A stretch of DNA of 26,926 nt, from the NCBI GenBank assembly GCA_036732565.1, contig DAINCF010000020.1:1-26926 (forward strand). Direction: 5' to 3'. The stretch is from JAIVJN01 sp036732565 (GTDB lineage Bacteria > Acidobacteriota > Vicinamibacteria > Vicinamibacterales > UBA2999). A program made the translations under genes and the position numbers. The notes below the pieces were generated by a model, which was not told the DNA's origin, did no database searches, and saw nothing but the letters and a program-made list of their open reading frames with translations. Position 1 is the stretch's first letter. Each line of letters begins with the position of its first letter. This document shows, one piece after another, positions 22,393 to 26,926 of the stretch.

Positions 22393-24539
22393 TAGAGCAT
22401 CTCCTTCGGATCGGTGGTCGGTCGATCGCAGGCGAAATCTCGGCACACGTACCCGGCCGCTCGACCCATCTGCTCCTCCATCGCCGCCAGCCATGGCATC
22501 ACGCGTGACAGCTCCGCCTGCGACTCTCGCGAGACGAGTGGCACGACGGACGCGAACGGCCGATAGCGATGGTTCGCCGCCCGCATCAGCTCGGCCCGAC
22601 CGGTGGTGTCCGTCTGGCCGGCCACGACGATCTGCTCCCCCGGGGTCAGCGACGTCGCGAGCGCGGCCGCCATCATCGGCATCGCACGCCCCATCGACTC
22701 CAGACGAGACCCCACCGACGCCAACGCCCGATCGGCACGGGCGCGATACGACGACTCGCCGGTCAGGTGATGCAAGGTCAGCAAGTTGAGGACCGCGAGC
22801 GAGCCCGGCGCCGGCTCCGCGCCATCGTAATCGTCCTTCATGCGCACGAGCACCGACGGATCCGTGCCCGTCGTGTTGAACCAGCCGCCGCCGGTCTCGT
22901 CCCAGAACAACGCGTCCAGCCGCTCGTGCAGCTCGATGGCCCACGCCAACCATCGCGGATCGCCATCCGCCTGAACGAGCTCGAGCAGCCCGAAGGCCAT
23001 TGCCGCATAATCCTCGGCGTAGCCGTCGATCGCCGCGTCGCCGCTTCGATACCGGCGCCTCAACACGCGCCGCGACTGGTCCCACATCACGTCATGAACG
23101 AACGTCGCCGCCCGGGTCGCCGCTTCGAGATGCGCCGCGGCAGCCGACCGGCCATCGTCGCTCCCAAGGCCGATGGCATCGAGCACGCGCGCCGCCCTGG
23201 CGAACGCCGCGATCATCAGGCCGTTCCACGCCGTCAACACCTTGTCGTCCAGGTGCGGCCTCGGCCGTGCCGATCGCCGCGCGAACAACGAGTGTCGCGC
23301 GCGAACCAACACGGCGGCCACGTCCTGTGGCGACCGACCGACGGTCTCGGCCACGTCCGCGATGCTGCGCGCGGTGTAGAGCAGGTTGCCCCGACCGAAC
23401 TCGTCTTGCGGATCGAACGGGGCGTTTCCGTCCGGCAGCACACCATATCGAAGCTCGAACAAGCGACTGTCGTCGCCCAGCACCTCGCGCACCTCGTCGA
23501 GGTTCCAGATATAGAACGCCCCTTCCTTCTTCCTCGGATGCGGGTCGTCGGCCTCGGCTGGAGGGACGCTGTCGGCGTCCTCCGCTGAGTAGAACCCACC
23601 AGCAGAATCCGATAGATCGCGACGCACGTACTGCAGCGTGTCCTCCGCGATCTGCGCGTAGAACGGATCGCCGGTGATCTGCGCGGCCTCGAGATACGCG
23701 AGCACCAGCTGGGCCTGGTCGTACAGCATCTTCTCGAAATGCGGCACGCGCCACGCGCCGTCGACACTGTAGCGATGAAATCCGCCGCCGATGTGATCCC
23801 GCATGCCGCCCAGCGCCATCGCCCGCAGCGTGGTCAGCGCCATGTCACGCGCTCCCTCGTCGCTCCCGCGGGCGTAGGCGCGAAAGAGCAAGAGCAGCTC
23901 GCTCGGGCGCGGGAATTTGGGCTGGTTGCCGAAGCCGCCACGCTTGGCGTCGAAGCTGTGCCGAAACTGCTCCACCGTCGCGAGCAGCGCTTTTTCGCCC
24001 GGCGCCGACGCCGTGTCCGAGTTGTAGGTGATGGCGTTGAGACGGCCGATGATGTCTCGCGCGGATTCGCGGATGCGATCGGGCTCGTCCCGCCACGCTC
24101 GCGCGACCTCGCCGAGGACCTCGCGAAACGCCGGCCTCCCCCACTGTGACACCGGCGGGAAGTAGGTGCCACCGTAGAACGGCTCCAGCGATGGCGTCAG
24201 CCAGACGCTCATCGGCCACCCTCCGGAGCCCGTGGTCGCCTGCACGAACGCCATGTACACGCGATCCACGTCGGGCCGCTCTTCGCGGTCGACTTTGATG
24301 GAAACGAAATGCTGGTTCAACACCTTCGCGGTGTCGGGATCCTCGAACGACTCGTGCTCCATCACGTGGCACCAGTGACACGTCGAGTAGCCGATGGAGA
24401 GGAAGATCGGTTTCTCCTCGGCGCGCGCGCGGGCAAAGGCCTCGTCACCCCACGCGTACCAGTCGACAGGATTCTCGGCGTGTTGCAGCAGATACGGGCT
24501 CTGCTCAGCCGCAAGACGATTCGGCATCCCATCGATCAT
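22392..24539 (-). CDS. DUF255 thioredoxin-domain protein (YyaL/SPATA20 family)
   Basis: The 715-residue protein has the full family layout. The start MPNRLAAEQSPYLLQHAENP is followed by a thioredoxin-like domain with YSTCHWCHVMEHESF (Cys54, Cys57) and SIKVDREERPDVDRVYM. A long alpha/alpha-toroid part resembling N-acylglucosamine epimerases and cellulases follows (GGMRDHIGGGFHRYSVD, PHFEKMLYDQAQL, YSAEDADS, LTAWNGLMIAAFARAA). The length is typical. The role is unproven; a redox or carbohydrate-related function is inferred for the family. ATG 24539 and the in-frame ATG 24527 (the usual family start) are both possible. It is divergent from the DJ-1/PfpI gene, 43 bp away, and its end overlaps the crotonase gene. 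Confidence 0.92.
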   Translation of the reverse strand: MIDGMPNRLAAEQSPYLLQHAENPVDWYAWGDEAFARARAEEKPIFLSIGYSTCHWCHVMEHESFEDPDTAKVLNQHFVSIKVDREERPDVDRVYMAFVQATTGSGGWPMSVWLTPSLEPFYGGTYFPPVSQWGRPAFREVLGEVARAWRDEPDRIRESARDIIGRLNAITYNSDTASAPGEKALLATVEQFRHSFDAKRGGFGNQPKFPRPSELLLLFRAYARGSDEGARDMALTTLRAMALGGMRDHIGGGFHRYSVDGAWRVPHFEKMLYDQAQLVLAYLEAAQITGDPFYAQIAEDTLQYVRRDLSDSAGGFYSAEDADSVPPAEADDPHPRKKEGAFYIWNLDEVREVLGDDSRLFELRYGVLPDGNAPFDPQDEFGRGNLLYTARSIADVAETVGRSPQDVAAVLVRARHSLFARRSARPRPHLDDKVLTAWNGLMIAAFARAARVLDAIGLGSDDGRSAAAAHLEAATRAATFVHDVMWDQSRRVLRRRYRSGDAAIDGYAEDYAAMAFGLLELVQADGDPRWLAWAIELHERLDALFWDETGGGWFNTTGTDPSVLVRMKDDYDGAEPAPGSLAVLNLLTLHHLTGESSYRARADRALASVGSRLESMGRAMPMMAAALATSLTPGEQIVVAGQTDTTGRAELMRAANHRYRPFASVVPLVSRESQAELSRVMPWLAAMEEQMGRAAGYVCRDFACDRPTTDPKEML

Positions 24540-24582
24540 ATGCCTGCAGCGGTCGTCCTCGTGAATCAGCTAGAATGGCCGA

Positions 24583-25173
24583 ATGCCGGACGTTCACCCG
24601 CTGCGCGGCACGCGGGTCGCCATCCTGATCGAAGATCTCTACGAAGACACCGAGCTTACCGGCCCTCGCGACGCGCTCCTCACCGCCGGCGCGCACGTCA
24701 CCATCGTCGGTCCGATTTCCGGGCGTCGCTATGCCGGCAAGCACGGCGCGTCGATCGCCGCCGATGTGGCGGCCGGCAGCGCCCGCGCGGCTGACTTCGA
24801 TGCGATCGTCGTGCCCGGGGGATACGCGCCAGACAAGATGCGCATGCGCCACGCGATGGTAGACCTCGTGCGCGACGCGTTTACCGACGGCAAGCCAATC
24901 GCCGCGATCTGCCACGGGCCGCAGCTACTGATCAACGCCAACGTGCTGAAGGGCCGGACGCTCACGTGCTGGCCGTCGATCGCGGTCGACGTCAAGAACG
25001 CGGGCGGCCGCTATGTCGACAAGCCGGTGGTCGAGGATGGCAACTTGATCACGTCCCGGAAGCCCGACGATCTGCCACGCTTCAACGACGCGCTGATCCG
25101 GCAGATGTCGGATCGTCTTGCGGCGACGCGGACGTTGCCGGCGCAGACCGCAGGCGAACGTACGCCGCGGTAA
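24583..25173 (+). CDS. DJ-1/PfpI-family protein
   Basis: The 196-residue protein has the DJ-1/PfpI fold signatures: RVAILIEDLYEDTELTGPRD with the conserved Glu17, FDAIVVPGGYAPDKMR, and the nucleophile elbow AAICHGPQLL (Cys110, His111). The family includes glyoxalase-III/deglycase and peptidase-like stress proteins; substrate preference cannot be told. The CHG nucleophile and the length fit the PfpI subgroup. The 3' end overlaps the convergent BrkB gene by 92 bp, an unusually long overlap. The ribosome-binding site is weak and the promoter would lie in the 43-bp gap shared with the DUF255 gene. Confidence 0.9.
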   Translation: MPDVHPLRGTRVAILIEDLYEDTELTGPRDALLTAGAHVTIVGPISGRRYAGKHGASIAADVAAGSARAADFDAIVVPGGYAPDKMRMRHAMVDLVRDAFTDGKPIAAICHGPQLLINANVLKGRTLTCWPSIAVDVKNAGGRYVDKPVVEDGNLITSRKPDDLPRFNDALIRQMSDRLAATRTLPAQTAGERTPR

Positions 25174-26083
25174 CCTCGACGCCGTAGAGCAAGATCACGG
25201 CGCACACGTAGATCCAGATCAGAAACACCACCACCGCGGCGATCGAGCCATGCACGGCGTTCCATCGCGCCATGTCGCGCGCGTACCACGAGAACGCGCT
25301 GAATGCCCCCTGCCACAGCAATCCGGTGACGATGGCGCCGGGCCAGACATCGCGAAACTTCATTTTCGTGTTCGGGATGAAGTAGTACACCAGCGCCACG
25401 CAGGCGATGAGCAGCAGCGTGGCCGCGTACGACACCGTCAATCCGCCCAGCCACTCGAGCCACGAGACCCGCTCGACCATGCTGAGGAACCAGCGCGTCT
25501 CCGAGAACTTGGCCGCGCTGGCCAGCAACAGCGCGATCACGAGGATGCCACCCGCCGACAGCATCATCAGGAACGAAACGAGGCGGTGCTTGAGAAAGCT
25601 CCGGCGATGCTCGACGCCCCACGCGTGGTTGATTGCTGACGAGACCGCGTTGAAGACGCCAAGCGAGGCCCACGTCAGCATCAGCAGGCCGCCGATCCCG
25701 AGGCGCAAGGACTGCGACCGGAACGCGTCGAACTGCCAGGTGATGAAGTCGAACTGTCGCGGGAAGTAGCGGAACAGAAAGCCGATGACCGCGTCGCGAT
25801 CCGACGGATCGGCGGTGAGCGACCCGAGCACCGACAGCACCAGCAGGAGAAACGGGAACAGCGACAGGAGCGCGTAATACGCGATCGACGCCGCGTGCGT
25901 CAGACCCTCGCTGTCGTACAGCTCACCGACGCCGCGCCAGAGCGCCAGCAGGATGAGCCGCTGCTCCCGCGCGAGGCGTCCACGCCGCGGCGCGAGCACT
26001 ACTGCGTTTTGCCCCGCTCCGGGGTTCCCGCCGCGCGGACGCTGCGTGGTGGGGTGGTCTTCGCGGGCCGAGACATCGTTCAA
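25082..26083 (-). CDS. YihY/BrkB-family inner-membrane protein
   Basis: The 333-residue protein has a ~45-residue hydrophilic N-terminus, then the family hallmark LTHAASIAYYALLSLFPFLL (first membrane helix). Five further membrane segments follow, with WASLGVFNAVSSAINHAWGV, YYFIPNTKMKFRDVWPGAIV, and AVHGSIAAVVVFLIWIYVC at the end. YihY/UPF0761 proteins are widespread inner-membrane proteins without a settled function; the old ribonuclease BN name is not supported. The listed start is TTG 26083; a later start before the membrane domain is possible. An inverted repeat flanks the start. The gene follows the YtxH-like and NtrC-type genes on the same strand, 20 bp behind. Confidence 0.87.
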   Translation of the reverse strand: MNDVSAREDHPTTQRPRGGNPGAGQNAVVLAPRRGRLAREQRLILLALWRGVGELYDSEGLTHAASIAYYALLSLFPFLLLVLSVLGSLTADPSDRDAVIGFLFRYFPRQFDFITWQFDAFRSQSLRLGIGGLLMLTWASLGVFNAVSSAINHAWGVEHRRSFLKHRLVSFLMMLSAGGILVIALLLASAAKFSETRWFLSMVERVSWLEWLGGLTVSYAATLLLIACVALVYYFIPNTKMKFRDVWPGAIVTGLLWQGAFSAFSWYARDMARWNAVHGSIAAVVVFLIWIYVCAVILLYGVEVTAAYVRLRSAPATSASPQDDPTSAGSARR

Positions 26084-26105
26084 ACGCGTAGCTTAGACGA
26101 TGTCT
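26071..26105 (-). promoter_or_regulatory. 9-bp inverted repeat around the BrkB start
   Basis: AGACATCGT (26071-26079) and ACGATGTCT (26097-26105) are perfect inverted repeats 17 bases apart. The repeat spans the short gap between the YtxH-like stop and the BrkB start, and includes both. As RNA it could fold over the BrkB start; as DNA it could be an operator. No T-run follows, so it is not a typical terminator. Confidence 0.4.
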
Positions 26106-26334
26106 AGGCCGTGCGACGAGGCCACGCTGACGAGTCGTCCGGGCCCGTCAGGGCGTGACGCAGCTCATCGAAGGACCCCTTGAGCCGGCCGATCTCACCC
26201 ATCAGGACGTTCAGCTCGGGCTCGAGATCGGCTCGCAACCGGCGCCCCTCGTCCGTGAACAGCAGATAGGTGGTGACCATTCCCAGGGCAGCACCCACGA
26301 GCGTACCGACGACTACGACCTGCCGACTGTTCAC
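26104..26334 (-). CDS. Small YtxH-like membrane protein
   Basis: The 76-residue protein has one membrane segment (about 6-26, VVVVGTLVGAALGMVTTYLL). A charged helical part follows with heptad-like spacing (RLRADLEPELNVLMGEIGRL and KGSFDELRHAL). This matches the small YtxH/gas-vesicle-like stress proteins in shape. Its ATG overlaps the stop of the NtrC-type gene (ATGA, 26334-26331), so the two are coupled. Confidence 0.68.
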   Translation of the reverse strand: MNSRQVVVVGTLVGAALGMVTTYLLFTDEGRRLRADLEPELNVLMGEIGRLKGSFDELRHALTGPDDSSAWPRRTA

Positions 26335-26926
26335 GACGCCTCCGATTCACTCGGGACGAGGTTGCGCGCCACACGCGAGGCGCGTCCCGGGTCCTCGATG
26401 TCATGCTTGCGCATCTTGCTGTAGAGCGTGGGCCGATAGAGCCCGAGAATGTGCGCCGACTCCTGCTTGTTCCAGTTGGTGCGCTCCAGCGTCTGCAGGA
26501 TGGCCATCTTCTCGATCTCGGCCAGCGTATGGTGCGGCGGCACCGTGAAGTCCTGACTGCCAGGTCCTTCGTCACGCAGGCTCTCGGGCAGATCCGAGGG
26601 TTGTATCTCAGCGGTCTTGGAGACGAGCACCGCGCGCTCGAGCGCGTTCTCGAGCTCACGCACGTTTCCCGACCAGCGGTTGCGAATCAGCAGGTGGTAC
26701 GCCGCGGGCGAGATCCCCTTGACGTTCTTCTGATAGCGGCGCCCGAACTTCTCGATGAAGTGCGAGCACAGCAGCGGGATGTCCTCCGTGCGCTCGCGCA
26801 GCGGCGCCACCCGCAGCGTGATGGTGTTGATGCGGAAGTACAGATCCTCGCGCAGCCGTCCCTCGCGGAGAGCGGTCTCGAGGTCGATGTTCGTGGCGCA
26901 GATCAGCCGGAAGTTCACCTTGACCG
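26331..26926 (-). CDS. NtrC-type sigma-54-dependent activator, C-terminal part (cut by window edge)
   Basis: The frame is open to the right edge of the window; the N-terminal half is outside. Visible are the end of the AAA+ sigma-54-interaction domain (VNFRLICATNIDLE, REDLYFRINTITLRVAPLRE, ERTEDIPLL, and RNRWSGNVRELENALERAVL, the sensor II region). A linker (PPHHTLAEIEKMAILQTLER) and a Fis-type HTH (TNWNKQESAHILGLYRPTLY) follow. Such proteins activate RpoN promoters through ATP hydrolysis, usually as response regulators of a two-component system; whether a receiver domain precedes it cannot be seen. Its stop overlaps the start of the YtxH-like gene by four bases. Confidence 0.9.
   Translation of the reverse strand, partial: VKVNFRLICATNIDLETALREGRLREDLYFRINTITLRVAPLRERTEDIPLLCSHFIEKFGRRYQKNVKGISPAAYHLLIRNRWSGNVRELENALERAVLVSKTAEIQPSDLPESLRDEGPGSQDFTVPPHHTLAEIEKMAILQTLERTNWNKQESAHILGLYRPTLYSKMRKHDIEDPGRASRVARNLVPSESEAS

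Noticed and set aside
21601..23085. 494-residue version of the crotonase protein
   Set aside because: The first ~230 residues are an off-frame reading of the DUF255 gene; GTG 22392 with the TAGTG overlap begins the real domain.

Overview
The window is high-GC bacterial DNA with tightly packed, often overlapping genes. It suggests a soil-type, Gram-negative-like bacterium: an HlyD adaptor, a Tat-exported MBL protein, lipoproteins and a BlaI/M56 pair fused to a TonB C-terminal domain. Acidobacteriota (Vicinamibacteria-like) would fit the gene mix, but that is inference. Both window edges cut a gene: an HlyD-family adaptor on the left and an NtrC-type sigma-54 activator on the right.

Region 1 (1-5.9 kb) is ordinary chromosome. 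It holds the HlyD end, a DUF1772 membrane protein, an alpha/beta hydrolase, and a divergent blaI-M56/TonB regulatory pair whose promoter and operator overlap the GTG start codon. A small unknown protein, a Tat-signal MBL-fold hydrolase, a second small protein and an exported SAM methyltransferase follow.

Region 2 (5.92-19.17 kb) is an accessory island at a tRNA-Leu(UAA) gene. The intact tRNA lies at 19085-19173 on the minus strand. Its 3' part is repeated in direct orientation at 5920-5981 (62 bp identical) and, less perfectly, at 9427-9477. Each extra copy is followed on its right by a decayed tyrosine-integrase remnant, and the two right ends share a terminal sequence. This looks like two integrative elements inserted in tandem. 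Element 1 carries an unknown protein, an HNH nuclease, a broken gene, and a lipoprotein with a broken exoprotein tail. Element 2 carries a giant RCC1/chitobiase-C/BIG2 exoprotein gene (about 2,144 residues once one frameshift is bridged), a translationally coupled BamE-like lipoprotein, a PD-(D/E)XK nuclease-like protein and an HTH protein.

The most unusual feature is the exoprotein-lipoprotein cassette (9.8-16.7 kb) and its second copy (8.6-9.4 kb). That second copy kept only the last ~66 codons of the exoprotein (now with a stop) plus an intact, diverged lipoprotein gene. The layout resembles toxin-tip/immunity duplication in polymorphic exoproteins, though no toxin domain is recognised.

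Region 3 (19.2-26.9 kb) returns to chromosome. It holds a MATE transporter, an inverted array of 12-18 bp GTTCC/GGAAC units, an unknown protein, an enoyl-CoA hydratase overlapping a DUF255 thioredoxin-domain protein, a divergent DJ-1/PfpI protein, a YihY/BrkB membrane protein, a YtxH-like protein and the NtrC-type regulator.
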